A stretch of DNA of 64,000 bases, taken from positions 15,252,001-15,316,000 of the forward strand of contig OZ316899.1 of NCBI GenBank assembly GCA_973895155.1. Reading direction: 5' to 3'. Under the pieces are notes generated by a model. It saw only the letters and a program-made list of their open reading frames with translations. It made no database searches and was not told the DNA's origin. The position numbers and the translations under genes are program-made. This DNA comes from Marsupella aquatica (taxonomy: Eukaryota > Marchantiophyta). Positions 1 through 12,342 of the stretch are shown here, piece by piece. Position 1 is the stretch's first letter. Each line of letters begins with the position of its first letter.

Positions 1-29
1 GACCTGTTGTCAACATAGGACACCATCCT

Positions 30-425
30 ATGCGTGCAGATGCTATATTGAATGAGCATGGCAAGGAGAGAAATACCATTATGAAGGGGTTCAGTGTAGT
101 ATTTGCAGAAGAGGGAATTGGAGAGACTAAGTGCAGACTGTACAAGTCCATAGTTGTTGAGCTAGGTGGGACAGTGGAGGAGAGTCTAACAGAAACGTCC
201 ACTCATGTTGTAGGTCTGTCATACATGAAAATATGCAGAAAATTCTTCAAGACAATAGTGCATCATTTTGTCATGAACAACAATCTTTGGGTGCTTTCCC
301 TTGATTGGCTTCTCGAATCAGCAGCAAGAGGGAAGCGACAGAATGCTTGGGACTTTGATATTTTTGAGGCCTGGCCCTCCAAGATTCAGCGGAGATGTAT
401 GCTTAGCAATGGTGGGAGAGAGTGA
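30..425 (+). CDS. BRCT-domain fragment, FCP1/CPL-like
   Basis: A 131-residue ATG-initiated reading frame that looks like one BRCT domain. An opening 'KGFSVVFAEEG' strand matches the start of BRCT domains in plant C-terminal-domain phosphatases. A 'LGGTVEE..TETSTHVV' segment matches the conserved glycine and Thr-His-Val-Val strand. 'WVLSLDWLLESAARGKRQN' matches the conserved tryptophan helix. In FCP1/CPL proteins this domain binds phosphorylated RNA polymerase II tails, but the phosphatase part is absent here. It lies upstream of a CACTA transposase and probably inside the same element, so a captured or broken host-gene fragment is more likely than a working gene. The frame may continue left of the window. 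The fold is fairly sure; the parent family is less so. Confidence 0.5.
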   Translation: MRADAILNEHGKERNTIMKGFSVVFAEEGIGETKCRLYKSIVVELGGTVEESLTETSTHVVGLSYMKICRKFFKTIVHHFVMNNNLWVLSLDWLLESAARGKRQNAWDFDIFEAWPSKIQRRCMLSNGGRE

Positions 426-565
426 GGAGTAGGAGTCCCTCATATTTTTGTATAAATCACAATTTTGTAATAAATGTGATGCTTGAACTAACTCATCTTG
501 TCATGGCTGGTCGTAGTTGAAGTGATTGTTGTTTCCTGATGCGTGGGGTGTGATTGTGAATCTAC
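426..565. other. Short AT-rich spacer
   Basis: Noncoding stretch between the BRCT fragment and the F-box-like fragment. I see no gene or repeat in it. Confidence 0.4.
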
Positions 566-1131
566 TTGCTGGGCTCTGTTTGGCTGAAGACTTTGGTGGG
601 TATGCTGCCTCTTCCAGACCGACAGGCCCTATGTAGGGTCCTCCTATGGGTTGCATTGTGCATGGCTACTGCTTGGGCTTACATGTGTGGATTGGTAACC
701 AGACAGAGTGTAGCTCCATCCGAGATAATGCCTGCAGACCTTGGATGTGTTGTGAATGTTGTGGTGAATGAGGATGCATAGTCCGAAGAGGACATTTACT
801 TTTCAGTAGATGAGTTAGACAAGCACGATGCTGTAGGTGGTTCCTTGTTGCCTGATTTGGCAGATGATATAGTTCTTACACATGTCTGGCCGAGGGTTCT
901 TGTGGTGTCTGGCGCACAAGATATCTGCAAATATAGACTAATTAGTACCCAATGGAGGGACTTGGTAGCAACATGTGCACTGTGGAGGGCACTGCTGCCA
1001 CTGCTTAGGCACGGATCGAAGACCACCATGGCATGAGCAGGGTTTAGACCTTGATGACTTAATGTACATGCCTGAGTACCTCAGAGCTGAGTGGCATCGA
1101 CAACAAGATTGGTATCCGTATTTGATGTGGT
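566..1131 (+). pseudogene. Degenerate F-box-like protein fragment
   Basis: One reading frame runs from 566 through a TAG at 779-781 to a TGA at 1034-1036. A one-base shift then reopens it to about 1131. The middle reads 'LPDLADDIVLTHVWPRVL', then 'YRLISTQWRDLVATCALWRAL'. This is the pattern of an F-box: Leu-Pro start, hydrophobic helix, Arg-Leu-(Val/Ile)-Ser-x-x-Trp, closing Trp. F-box proteins recruit substrates to SCF ubiquitin ligases. The family match is suggestive, not certain. The stop and frameshift mark it as broken. Its position just upstream of a CACTA transposase suggests it belongs to the element as captured cargo. Confidence 0.35.
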
Positions 1132-1525
1132 AGTAAGATGAGGACATCTCACACCGGTCTCGCACCTGGCACTTGTGTCTATGACTATACATGATTGGAC
1201 TCTGATATGGTCATGGATGTACGTGCAGAGGCAGTACATGTGAGGACAGCGGAGGAGTTGACACCCTCAAACATTTAGGAATTTTGTCTCATTCACTTGA
1301 GAATAGGTACATGACTCAGGCACCTATATTTTTTTTGTTTTTTTGTTTTTGGAACGTTATGCTACGTCTTTTGGCAAGTACAATCGAGGGTGAAATCCTT
1401 AACAAGGAGTGTATTTTTCACTTGCATAATAAAATGACAGGGCGCTGAGTGCGTGTCTATAATGATGGCTCCAAGGTTGCCTCTAGCTTCACAACCCATT
1501 TAGGATTAGGCATCATGATTTTAAA
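1132..1525. other. Spacer upstream of the CACTA transposase
   Basis: About 390 noncoding bases with a T-rich run near 1328-1350. I see no gene, terminal repeat or tandem repeat here. Confidence 0.4.
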
Positions 1526-4500
1526 TTGTGGATGCGTGAACAAGCCCGGGCCGCCCAAGGTAGGAGTAGGAGGATGAGATGCCCATGCACACAGTGCCAA
1601 GGATTCAAGTCGTTGAGTTTGAACACTGTGCACCTTCACCTGCTGCGGCATGAAAGACACCCTTGGTGGAGGGTTTGGAATGTACCAGCAGAAGAAGACT
1701 CCTCTGATGAAGAGTGGAGAGCTAACTTTGTGGATTCTAATCCAGCTAGGCATAGAGACTACGTAGAGCAAGACATAGACGGTGCAGAGGATGGTCCTGG
1801 GGTACAACATGAGAACGTGGATGACCAAGATGGAGATGCAGAGGCAGTCATTGAGGACGGTGGGATGGATGTCCCAAGAATGGTTCAAGAGATTTTTGAA
1901 GACCTTGATGCTTTTTACGACACAGTGGAATCAGAGAGGACAATGAACCGCAGCCACACATTGGACACGGCCCACCTGAACCTGACTTTGACATTGGGGA
2001 AGGTGCAGCAGAGAGGGAGTGGGTGTTTGGGGGCCCAATACACATCACCAACTTGCATTTCTATCTACGAGGGGTCAAACTGCTCCAAGCTGGGTTTTGT
2101 GGTGTTGTTGTTGAACATCTGTGGCAATCACAATGTTCCCAATATATTTGTGACAGAGTTGTTGACCTTCCTACGCCAAAATGTGTTACCAGATGGTAAT
2201 TCAATTCCAACAAATATGTACGAGGCTAGGAAATTGATGTCTAACCTTGGGCTGAACTATGTGTCTATTGACGCATGCCCTGATGGGTGTGTTCTGTTTT
2301 GCAAAGAGCATGCAGATAAATTGACATGCCCTCATTGTGGTAAGCACAGGTACAAGAATGTAGGGAAATGTACACACCCTGCCAAGGTTCTTTGTCATTT
2401 TCCTCTCATTCCTAGACTACAACGTCTGTTTAGATGCCCTGCCATTTCCAAGCTGATGACATGGACTCCTCATAACAAGAGCAGTGATGGCCTACATAAT
2501 CACATTGGAGATTCCAACCATTGGAAATTTGTTGATGAGAGGTGGCCACAGTTTGCTGTAGAGAAGCGGAACTTTCGATTTGGTCTATCACTGGATGGAG
2601 TAAACCCATTTGGAGACAAAAATAACCATTATTCATGTTGGCCGGTTACGCTGCTAAATTATAACCTTCCCCCATGGATGACTACAAAGAGGTTTTTTGT
2701 GATGATGGTGCTGCTAATCCCTGGACCAGCTTGTGTGACCGAGCAATTCATAGATATCATGTTGGCTCCAGCAGTGGAAGAGTGGAAGACTTTGTGGATA
2801 GAAGGGGTGTTAACCCATGATGTTCTGAAGGGGCTTTTTTTTTACCCAGCCCCTTTAGACTGCATGCAATTTGTTTGCTGGATATAGCAGATTACCCAGG
2901 CCGTGGCATTATATCTGGACGAGTGACAAAGGGCTATGTGGGGTGCACACCATGTGGGAAAATGTGACAAGTGAGTGGTCGCATGCCCTGCACAGTATGA
3001 AATTTCAGGGGCATAGAAGGTATCTGCCTGTTGATCATCCTTATAGGCACACACGGTCTCAAATTGCACACTTCAACAACAAAATAGAGCTTAGTGGCCC
3101 ACCACAAAGGGTCACCAGAGAGCAAGTCCTGAGGTGGGCAGCCAGGAAGGCTGATTGGGACAAGAGAAGTGCCACTGATCGAGAACCTGAGGATCCAGTG
3201 GTGAAACACGGTGTGAAAAGACAGACCTTGATGGACTTGGAGTTGGAGTACTAGAGGGTAATGTACTTAGCCTCCAGCCCCTGTATGATTGCAATTTTAG
3301 ATTGGACCCATGGTGGATTGATGTTGATTACAATCCTCCTATTTGGTTAATTAGTGTTTCTGTTGTTGAATTCTTTGCTTTGTGGAGTGCAAGAATTTGA
3401 GCCCAGCAAACACAATGTGGAAGTCATGCACATTAAGAAAAATATTTGTGAGAGCTTGCTGAAGTTCTTGTCGGGTGAGAAAGATACAGGAGCAGTTCGA
3501 GCTGATATGCAACAGAAGGGGATTCGCCCTCACCTTTGGTTGAAGCCCCATGCAAGCAATCCCAATGTACTTCTCAAGTTCCAAGCTCCCTATGTGTGCA
3601 CACAGGAAGAATGGAAGACATTCTTGTATAGATTGAGTTGTCTGAAAGTGGCCTCTAGCTATGCTGGTGCCTTCAAGAAGCATATTACAAAGAATAAACT
3701 TGGCAGTATGAAAACACATGACTACCATGTGTTGATGCAGCACATTTTGCCCCTATGCCTCAGAGGTCTCATGCAAAAACCAGTCCGTAATGTCATTCTT
3801 CGACTGTGCAATGTCTTTTGCCGTATATGTGTGAAAGTGTGGGATCCCCAAGGATTGGAGTAGTTGAAGCAGGATGCTGCTTATGTCCTCTGTGACTTGG
3901 AGATATAGTTCCCCCTGCTTTCTTTGATGTTATGACTCATCTCCTAATCCATGTGGTAGAAGAGCTAGGGCAATATGGGCCAGTCAGTACGAGATGGATG
4001 TACCCTATGGAGCGATACATGAAGTTGTTGAAAGGTCATGTGAGAACATACTACAGGCCAGAGGCTTCCATGGCATTGGGGTACATTAAGAATGAGACGT
4101 TGGGGTTCCTAACAGAGTACATGGCTGGGTCTGGTGAAGCTATGACAAGAGTTTGGAAATCTGGTGAAGATGATGGAGTGAGTGGCGAGGTTGTTGAAGG
4201 TGTGGGACGTGCTGTGCAGCTGTCTATTGCAATTCAAGACAAGGCTCATTCATATGTGCTGGTGAACACAGAGCCTATGCAACCATGGTGGAGGTGAGTG
4301 ATTGAATTGACTTGCCTTTGTTGTGATGCTTCTTGTCTATTCCAAGGATGATCTTAGGTTGTCATATGATTGTGGTTTGATATCTGTGTTTAAGCAGAGA
4401 ACCTCTGAAGAACAGAGGGGGTGGATGAAGATGGGTTATGTGGGGGAGTTGACAGACATTTGGGTCTTGAATTATGGTAACACAAGTGTCCCTGTAATAT

Positions 4501-4889
4501 TGATGAAGGGAGCATGGGTGAAATCAAAATGGCAGAGGCCAAGGGCCACCATGAAGCGTGATCCTGATGGGTTCTTGTTGGCCAATTTTAGGTCCAGAGT
4601 ACCAGAATGGTCAGAGCCTTTTGTTTTCCCTAGCCAAGTTGAACAGGCTTTCTTTCTAGATGTGGAGGGGTCACATGACTGGAGGGTGGTATGCCATAGC
4701 CAAGCACGGAACAGGCGGATGGATGGAAGTAAAGTAGAGTTCAGTTTGGACAACCATGCTGCATTCGAGCATCCTAGTCAGGAGACTGTACTTCCAACTC
4801 GGGCAGGGACCGACTACATCTCGTTAACATTGAGAGAGACATATGAACCTGGGGAGATGGAATATGATGAGGTTACTGATGTGCAATAG
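1526..4889 (+). pseudogene. CACTA (En/Spm) TNP2-type transposase, decayed
   Basis: The catalytic transposase of CACTA elements, in the usual domain order. 1526-1900: transposase-associated zinc-binding domain with 'RCPCTQC'. 2150-3254: TNP2 (transposase_21) core with 'CPDGCVLF', 'CPHCGKHRYK', 'PLIPRLQRLF', 'GLSLDGVNPFG', 'YSCWPVTLLNYNLPPW', 'LIPGP', 'DYPGRG' and 'GHRRYLP'. 3390-4230: DUF4218 with 'VMHIKKN', 'THDYHVLMQHILP', 'GPVSTRWMYPMERY'. 4330-4720: DUF4216-like. It is broken by a shift at a T-run (about 2836-2844), another near 2950, a TAG at 3861-3863 and a missing base near 3915. The protein would excise and reinsert the element, so this copy is not autonomous as it stands. Two TNP1-like genes follow on the same strand. 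Confidence 0.88.
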
Positions 4890-5039
4890 GCAACAGCTAG
4901 TTGGCAATTGGCAAGTATGAGGTTGAGGATGACTTCCTGCACAGAGTCACAGAACGGGAATTGTTGCCTGGAATGATGTTTAGGATAGTTGGATATGCAT
5001 GAAATTGATTGATACTTTGAATTTAGTGTGCTAATTCTC

Positions 5040-8000
5040 CCTGTTTGGTTGTGGGTGCTGTGCAGAAGCTGTGGGGGAAGAGGGTGATGACATGGAGATA
5101 GACATGGGGCTTGGAGAGTGGAGTGAAGAGGAAAGATTGGATATGGATGGAGACCCAGATGCAGGGGGCTCACAGAAAAATGCACCTATGCAGGATGCAT
5201 AGGGCCCTCATCAAGTGCCAGGTAGGTGGGAAGCTAGAGAGAAATCACATAATCCATACCCTAGAAGGAGCCAGAGTTATTGGCAAGGGACGCCTGATGA
5301 TTATGATGGAGCAGAAAATGGATGGGATGAATATGAACACCCAAAGCATAGTAGAGATGGGTACAGAGGGCAATGGAAAGGTGAGGAGGATGATTGGACA
5401 AGTAAGTGCCTTGTGCTAGTGATTTTGTGATGGTAGTAGAGATTTAGCTCAATATGGACTTATCTGATGTCTAGCTAGGGCAAAGAGTTTATCTTACAGG
5501 TCCATTAGTGTGGCATGTACCTGTTGGTATGCAGATTCTAATTGGGACAATCACGAAAACAACAAAGGCCATCCACGTTCAGATAGGAGGCAATCATTCA
5601 CAGGCGGGAGAAACGGCCCTAATTCATCAAGACAAAGCAATTGGACAGGTGGTCCAGAACCATCTATGCGCCAAGGGAGAGGTAACTTGGTCATTGCAGA
5701 ATTGCTCTGAAGTCCAGTGTATATTTATGCTTCATACTTACCTAATGGATCCCATAAATGTGCAGGGACTCTAGGGAGGTTTGGACAATGCAATCCAGGC
5801 CGTGGGGGGAGATCAGGCCGTGGAGGGACCCCAGGGCGTGGGGGGACAACAGGCCGTGGAGGGACACCTAGTAGCACTTCAGGGAGTACCAAGGTAAGAG
5901 ACAGTAACAAATTTGGTAAAGTAGAAGTGAATTCTGATGGTTGGATAACTCCCACATGTGATGGTAAGAATTGTTGGCATTCTGACCTAAGAGGAGAAGT
6001 ATTGCGTTGGTTAGATTTGAGCATTACAGAGTTTAGGAGTCAGAACAAAGTTGATTGGGCTGCTATCTGCAAGGACATTCTTGAACGGTGGGACTATGTT
6101 GGTAATGATGGTAAGGGCCTAGTTGAAGATTGCATATCAGATTATGCAATGAGGATTTTGAAACAAGAGAGGCATAGGTTGAAAAGGATGTGGATAGACA
6201 ATGGTTCTAACAGGAGTATGCCACCACCCCCATCATTGGAACTGGATCAATGGACACGGTTAATCAAAGGGTTCATGTAGGAGGCTGGACAGAGCAAGAG
6301 TGAACTGATGTCAAATGCTCAAGGCAAAGTGAAACACCTTTCACAGGCTGGGAGAGGAAGTTATGCTCCAGTGAAAGAACAATTGGTAAGGCGGTGACAT
6401 GCCTGATTATCAAACTTATCATCTTGCTACCATTATTACATTTTCATTGACAATCAACACTTGCTTTCATTCATATGTATGTTGATGTGGACTGCAGAAA
6501 AAATTGACAGGTGAAGAACCATCAGCACAAGAAGTGAGAGAGGAGTTCATGAAACAAAGGAGTGAGGTGACAAGTGTGACTTCCAAACAGGTGATTATGT
6601 TGTAATTCTGTATGTTCTGTGACTATTTAGCCTTGAGCATCAAAAGGAAATGTAGTAGGAAGTAAGCAACCAGTTCTTGGGGACAGTTATCTGAGATATG
6701 TAAGCTGTGTTATGACAGGGAACTGTTACAACTCTCACAGAGATGTGTGAACGGTTGAAGTCATTAGAGTGTGGACTCCCTCGAGTGGAAATTAAATTGG
6801 CTGATCGTTTGGATATTGTGGAGGCATCTGTAGCAAACCTTCTTGTGTCAGTGGAATCTAATTTCAAGCTTGTGATTGAAAAATTGGGTGGTTCCCAACC
6901 AAACAATGAGGGCAACATTGTACAAAGTGTGCCCTTGTTAACAAAAAAGGGAATTGGCAAATCTGACACAGGTATGGAAATGACACCGACCCATTGTTCA
7001 TTGTGTCCTATGTTCAAATGTTAGAAGTAAGTTTTCATGAATTGAGTGAATGGTTTGAATGCAGGAAGAGTGGAGGCAGAGAAGGACCCTGTAATCAGTA
7101 AGTAGAAGGGCAAGAAGGTTGCTGAGACACGTAACCTGCTATGATCCAGTATGAATCATTCAAAAAGTGCATGGAGTTTGTGAAGCTTAAGCAGGTTGGA
7201 GGTAATCTTTTCTGTAAGAACTGGTTGGATCAACTGGGATCTGAAGTGACATCATGATTGATGTATCAGGTGATTCAAAGAGCAATAATGAAAAAGATGT
7301 GCCCAGTGCCTCAGTGACCATAGCCAAGGAGGTATCAGGTAAGCTGATGCTTTAAATTCCTCTATATGAATGTTGAGAAACAATTCAGTGGACAATAGAT
7401 TCAACCTGAATATTGTGGTGTGTTTATTGATCAGCAGAAGCAGACATGGAGGATATGGCAATGGCAAAGAAGGGGAAGAAGGCTGTTCATAATGGTAAGG
7501 AGATAGTGACAACTTTGTGGTTGGTGACATGTACATTTAGCACATGTGATGAGTATTGACTTATGTTGGACATGATAGTGAATTGTAGTTGATGCAGAGT
7601 TGACAGGACTCTCAACCAAGTGGGAGCAGGGTGAAGCAATGTCAAAACTTGGGAGCAACATTGGATGCAAGTAAGATTGTAGATGCTTCAATTGAAGCAA
7701 GTACAATGTTGGCAAATACTGAGATGACGTCGCAGGGAAATCCTGCTACACAATCGGAAGTGTCAAATATGGATGCAGATTCTTTGAAGAAGAGTGTAGC
7801 CAATTCTCGATCACCAGCACAAAACACTCGTGCCAAAGTCATGACTCACAACCAAGGTATGAATAATGTCATGTATAAGCCACCCAGGAAAGCCAAGAAA
7901 AACAGCCAGGGTAAGGTGGAGGTGATAGCCACACCAGAGCCAGTCCATAATCTTCTATCATGGGAGGATGACTCGCAAGTATGTGTGGGTACAGGCATTT

Positions 8001-8194
8001 TGCGACCGGATCATGCTAAATTCCATGGCAAAGTGGTCCCGGATGACCATGTAGTAGTGTTGTTGACTACAATGATTGTATCTGATTGTAATTTGCCATT
8101 TCCGAATAGAGATGATGATCCACCTCAGGAAATAATTGCAGATGCAGTAGGATCTCTTGTGCTCTGGCCATCAGAGTGTGTTAGTCTGCAGTGA
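5040..8194 (+). pseudogene. CACTA accessory gene 1 (TNP1/TNPA-like)
   Basis: A multi-exon second CACTA gene, seen as coding islands. About 5060-5710 is hydrophilic. 5798-5869 holds four 18-bp repeats encoding Gly-Arg-Gly-Gly hexapeptides. 5900-6400 is a transposase_24-like region ('DWAAICKDILERWDYVG', 'LKQERHRLKRMW', then 'GRGSYAPVKEQL'). 6743-7024 is a coiled region. 7900-8194 resembles the DUF8039/TNP1 module ('CVGTGILRPDHAKFHGKV', 'CNLPFPNRDD', 'DAVGSLVLWP'). In En/Spm the second protein binds subterminal repeats and helps excision. A TAG at 6278-6280 falls within the conserved region, so this copy may be inactive unless an intron removes it. It is paralogous to the gene at 9.2-12.0 kb. 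Confidence 0.65.
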
Positions 8195-8559
8195 CTGAAT
8201 GCAAGTGTAGATAGAATCATGTGAATTGTGTCACATTTTGACATTGCCTTGGAAAGATCCAAGAAATATCTGTACCAATTTTTCCATTTGGTAAAGAGGA
8301 TGAAGGAGCCGTTGTGTGTGACATTGATATTTCTGAATTCTGTATGTATGAAACAAGTGATTGATGTCAAACTATGGCTCTATGGTGATTGTCTATGATA
8401 CTTGAATCTGTTTTGTCTCATTTCAGTATTAGTGTGTATGGTATAGATGAATACTTTGTGACCTTCTTTGTAGTCTATGATGTTTGAATCTGTGAATTCA
8501 TATTAGTGTACATGGTATAGAAGATGGCTTTCTGAAACTCTATGTGTTCTAATGTTAAC

Positions 8560-9057
8560 ATGATGAATGGTGAGCGCATAGAGTGAGTTCATTCCAAGTA
8601 CACAATAAAACATGAATGGAATGTGTTCTTTGTGCACAAGAGTGAGTTCATTCCAAGTAGTATAGTGGGGTCTTCATCACTCATATCCTGTTGACATTAA
8701 AGACTTATACATACCCCACAAAGTGTTTACTTTAGTCTTTTTATAAACCCACAAAGTATATTTAAAGACTACCCTCCATAACCTTTTTAGTCATTCCCAA
8801 TGACTCACCATCGCAGCCCATAAAAGACTGAAAATGACTCACCAAAGCTACCCACACAAAGACTACAATAGACTGAGAATCCAGTCTATTAAACGACTTA
8901 TAAACCAGTTCTATAAAGGACTCAGTTGATTATAGTAACAAAACATACAACTCGCAGTCCTATAAAGGACTGGAGTCCTTCCCAGTTGTTTCCAAGTCCT
9001 ATACGGTACTGAACAGTCGTTTAATGGGGTCTAAATACCCCCCGGTTTCTACTAGTG
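8560..9057. repeat. CACTA subterminal repeats, AAAGACT / TATAAAGGACT type
   Basis: From about 8690 the sequence is dominated by short copies, in both directions, of AAAGACT/AGTCTTT and ATAAAGGACT. Dense short repeats next to the ends are where CACTA accessory proteins bind. They stop at the terminal repeat at 9057. The motif differs from that at the 13141 end, so the two ends belong to different families. Confidence 0.7.
9044..9057 (-). repeat. CACTA terminal inverted repeat, right end 1
   Basis: Read on the minus strand the end is CACTAGTAGAAACC, a textbook CACTA terminus starting CACTA and followed by A-rich sequence. The plus-strand element therefore ends at 9057. The matching left end is not in the window, so the 3-bp target duplication cannot be tested. 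Confidence 0.75.
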
Positions 9058-9195
9058 TGTTCTGTTTTCATATTCCAGATTGGTCTCATACTATGGATCC
9101 TGTACATAAGTACCATTGTTACTGTGTTGTAGATTATGCTTGCATGTATGTTTGATCTGCATTGGTGTATGTTGATGATTGCTTTGTTCCTTAGA

Positions 9196-12006
9196 GGCCC
9201 AACCACACATGTACAACGACAGAGAGAAAAGCCTACATTGGTGAAAGGTACTTCAACTGGAACATTGCCAAAGAGGAGGAGCTCTAGACTATCACAAGTT
9301 ACCAAGGTGAACATGGCAGAGTCTGGTGATGATGGCTATGCCAATGCTGGGTATGACACTGAGGATTCTGACATTGGAGGGTCAGAACCTTAGAGTGAAC
9401 AACAGGTAATGCTTGAACTTCATCATCCTAAACCCTAAATCCTTGTCCTTGTTTCAAAGTATTTGTTAAGATGCCTACGTTGTCCATGATGTAGGTACAG
9501 AAACAAAATCGTGGCCCTAAGAAGACTGGGCCTGGTGGAGGTGGGCTGGTGAGATGTTGGAAAGACCCAAACACTGGACTGTTATATGAAAGTGAGTGGA
9601 TTGTACTGATATACCTTTTCAGTGTGTTTGGAAGTTGATATTCTATATTTTCCTAAAATTCAATGAAGTGCTTGGTGGTGTGTGTTTGTTTAGTGGTTCC
9701 ATCAGCATCTGAAGGCAGATCAGGTCAATCTGACGTACTACATTCCAGAGGATCTTCAGGTAATACAAATCTGCTCGTCATGCATATGCAAGTGCATTTG
9801 CTCAACTTTTCAATGTACATATTTTGTGATTGAAAGCATGTGTGTGCATTGCAGGCGGGGCCTCGAAGATGCGCAGGGAACAAAGGCATGTTAAGAAGAT
9901 GTTTGATAATGCTGCCAAAGTACAAAGGAATCAGGGAGATTTTCCCAAACACATTAAAGTGAGTTTTGTATTTTTTTTGAATGTAGATTTAGACATAGAT
10001 CCTCTCCGTTATTGTGTGTATAAAACCTGGACTATGCATAAATTCCAGAGTTATGAATTGACATTCCATGTGAAATGCAGATTTATGACAATGATATTGA
10101 TGATTCTGATCCCAACAAAGAGTACTGGTTGGAGGAACTTTGTGGCAATGTACTCAGAATCTTTGATGTATCAAAGCCAAAATGGACTGATCATCCACGA
10201 GTTCATATAACCAGTGTGTGGAAGAACATGGCAACTGAGTGGAAGTATGTGGGTGGGGAATTTATTGACAACAAATTCCAGAGTCATTGTCGTGGCATAT
10301 TGAAGAGAGAGTGCCATAAAATGCATGTTTACTGGAAGAAAGTTTGCAATGAGGATCCAACCAAACTTGGGCCATCTGGTGTTGATCCAAAGAAATGGGC
10401 AGCTTTGGTATCTCATTTCACCAGTCCAACATTGATATCTTTGAGTAAACAAATGACTGATAAAAGAGCACGAGTGCAAGATACCAGTCACTTTGGTAGA
10501 GGAGGGCATGATGCAGCAACAAAGAGAATGGTAAACTGTCTATATCATTTTCACTATCAATTCTGTCTTGTTTGTGAATCTTGATGAAAACAGACTCTGA
10601 GTTTCTCATTCATTGTGTGTTTGAACAAAAGCAGAAGAGAGGATCAAGCCCAGGTATATCTGACCTGAAAGAAAACCTTGGTAGTCAGGGTTCATTGCCA
10701 AAGGTGACAATGAGCCCATCATTGGCAAGTGCAGAAGGTCAGACTGGTAGTTTTTTGGGAGCAAAGGTGAGCCCGTCATTGGCAAGTGGGGAGGGTAAAA
10801 GTGCTAGCTTACTAGGGCAAGGATACAGACATGGATTAGCTGTGAGTATTGTCATTCCAATCTGATTTGTACATCATTTTCCATTTGATAGAGTGTTGTG
10901 TCGTTTGTTAGTTTGACAGTGAGAATGTTGTGTTGGTTTGTGGTTCATTTACAGACCCCACATTCAAAAGAAGAGATCACTGCCATTGGGGCTGTCAAAT
11001 TGGATGTCGATGAGTTGAAAGGCACTGTGAAGGAGTTGACAAACATGATGACTATATGGATGGCACATCACTCCAGTAATGCACAAGTTCCAACATTTGT
11101 TCCTAGTCACAGTAAGTACGTTGACTACAGCTACCAAAGAAGGTAGTAGAAAACGATCTCTTACTTTTTCAGGTAATAATGGAGGTAAAATTCTCTATCA
11201 TCTATTCACTGTCCATTCAATGTAATTATTGTGGTGTATATATGTCATTGTATGTTTATAATGTTCTTGCATGTTCTAGTGTGATTATATGTTGTTGGTG
11301 TATACATGTTTGTTTATGCATTTATCTTGTGTGTATTTTATGACAGCATCTTTAGGGGAGCCTCCTATGTCGTAGGGAAATCCAACTGACACAGCTAATA
11401 GTATTCTGAAGCAAAATGAATTGGAAGTGAACCTATTGCCATCTGAGTTGCCCAAAGATGCCATTTCAGATGCCTTTCAGTTGCCAAAGGATAAGTCAAT
11501 TGAGTTGACACCAGATAAAACCCCAGAATCATCTGAGTTGCCAAAAGATACTCCTGCTCTAAGTGAACAGGATGACACTCCATCAACTAGAAGGGGAAAG
11601 TTCAAGAAAAGGAAGAAAGGATCTTCAGCAAATGCATCACGTGCACAGAAGAAACTCATTCAGTCTCCTAACCCCATTGCAAAGGTAAAAGTGTTGTTAG
11701 ATTCGAGTGTTAGATTTGAGTGTTCACAAAATGTGTTATTCACAGTTTGCAAGAGGAGATTTGGTGAAGATGAAGAGTGTTGTGGACAATTCCATGATAG
11801 TGGCAGAAGGCAAGGTGACAAGGCTGCCAGGAGAAGATAAGTTCCATTGTGCAGATTTTGAAAGCCCTTTCTTGCGAGTGCGTGTGATTGATGTGTTTGT
11901 AGATGTGGCATTGCCATTTGCTAATGCAGGGGAGAACCAGTCTAAGTTATCTCATGTGAAGGGGATGAATGCCCTGTGGAACTCTAGATTGCTCAAGAAG
12001 CAGTAG
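9196..12006 (+). CDS. CACTA accessory gene 2 (TNP1/TNPA-like)
   Basis: A second multi-exon gene with the same order as the one at 5.0-8.2 kb. 9196-9393: basic and acidic N-terminal part. 10075-10530: transposase_24-like ('VWKNMATEWKYVGGEFI', 'LKRECHKMHVYWKK', 'WAALVSHFT', 'HFGRGGHDAATKRM'). 10700-10830: two imperfect Ser-Pro-Ser-Leu-Ala-Ser repeats. 10960-11110: coiled helix. 11400-11680: Glu/Ser-rich with repeated 'ELPKD'. 11740-12006: divergent TNP1-like C-terminal module ('GDLVKMKSVVDNSMIVAEG', 'VALPFAN'). Exon edges follow GT/AG signals but are not exact. It should bind the subterminal repeats of its own element. The next subterminal array (12343-13141) is different from that of element 1, which fits a second CACTA family. 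Confidence 0.6.
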
Positions 12007-12342
12007 AAGCAACCATGGGCCAAGAAGCGATAGACATGATAGAAGTAGGTTTTGTACAATGAGAATGACAACTCTGTTTTTCTACAGACATTAAGAGTTG
12101 TTGGTATTTCAGATTGTAGCACTTGACAATATATCTAATAATAATATGTGTATGCTTTTTTCAATGTCATTTTGCTTGTCATTGAAATGACATTGAAAAA
12201 AACTTAATCACACTTGCATTTGATTATTTGCTTGCATTTGCATTGAGTTGAATAACTATTGCAGGATTGAAGAATGTGTCATGTCAATTGGATTTGTAAA
12301 GTATAGAATGTCTCTTTAGGGTTTCATTCTGCAAATGTATTG

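Larger units (their letters stand above)
1..9057 (+). mobile_element. CACTA element 1 (right part; left end outside window)
   Basis: I take everything up to the terminal repeat at 9057 as one CACTA element: captured BRCT and F-box fragments, TNP2-type transposase, TNP1/TNPA-like gene and subterminal repeats. No left terminal repeat of the same sequence was found, so its extent to position 1 is an assumption. It may be nested inside the element that ends at 13141. Confidence 0.5.
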
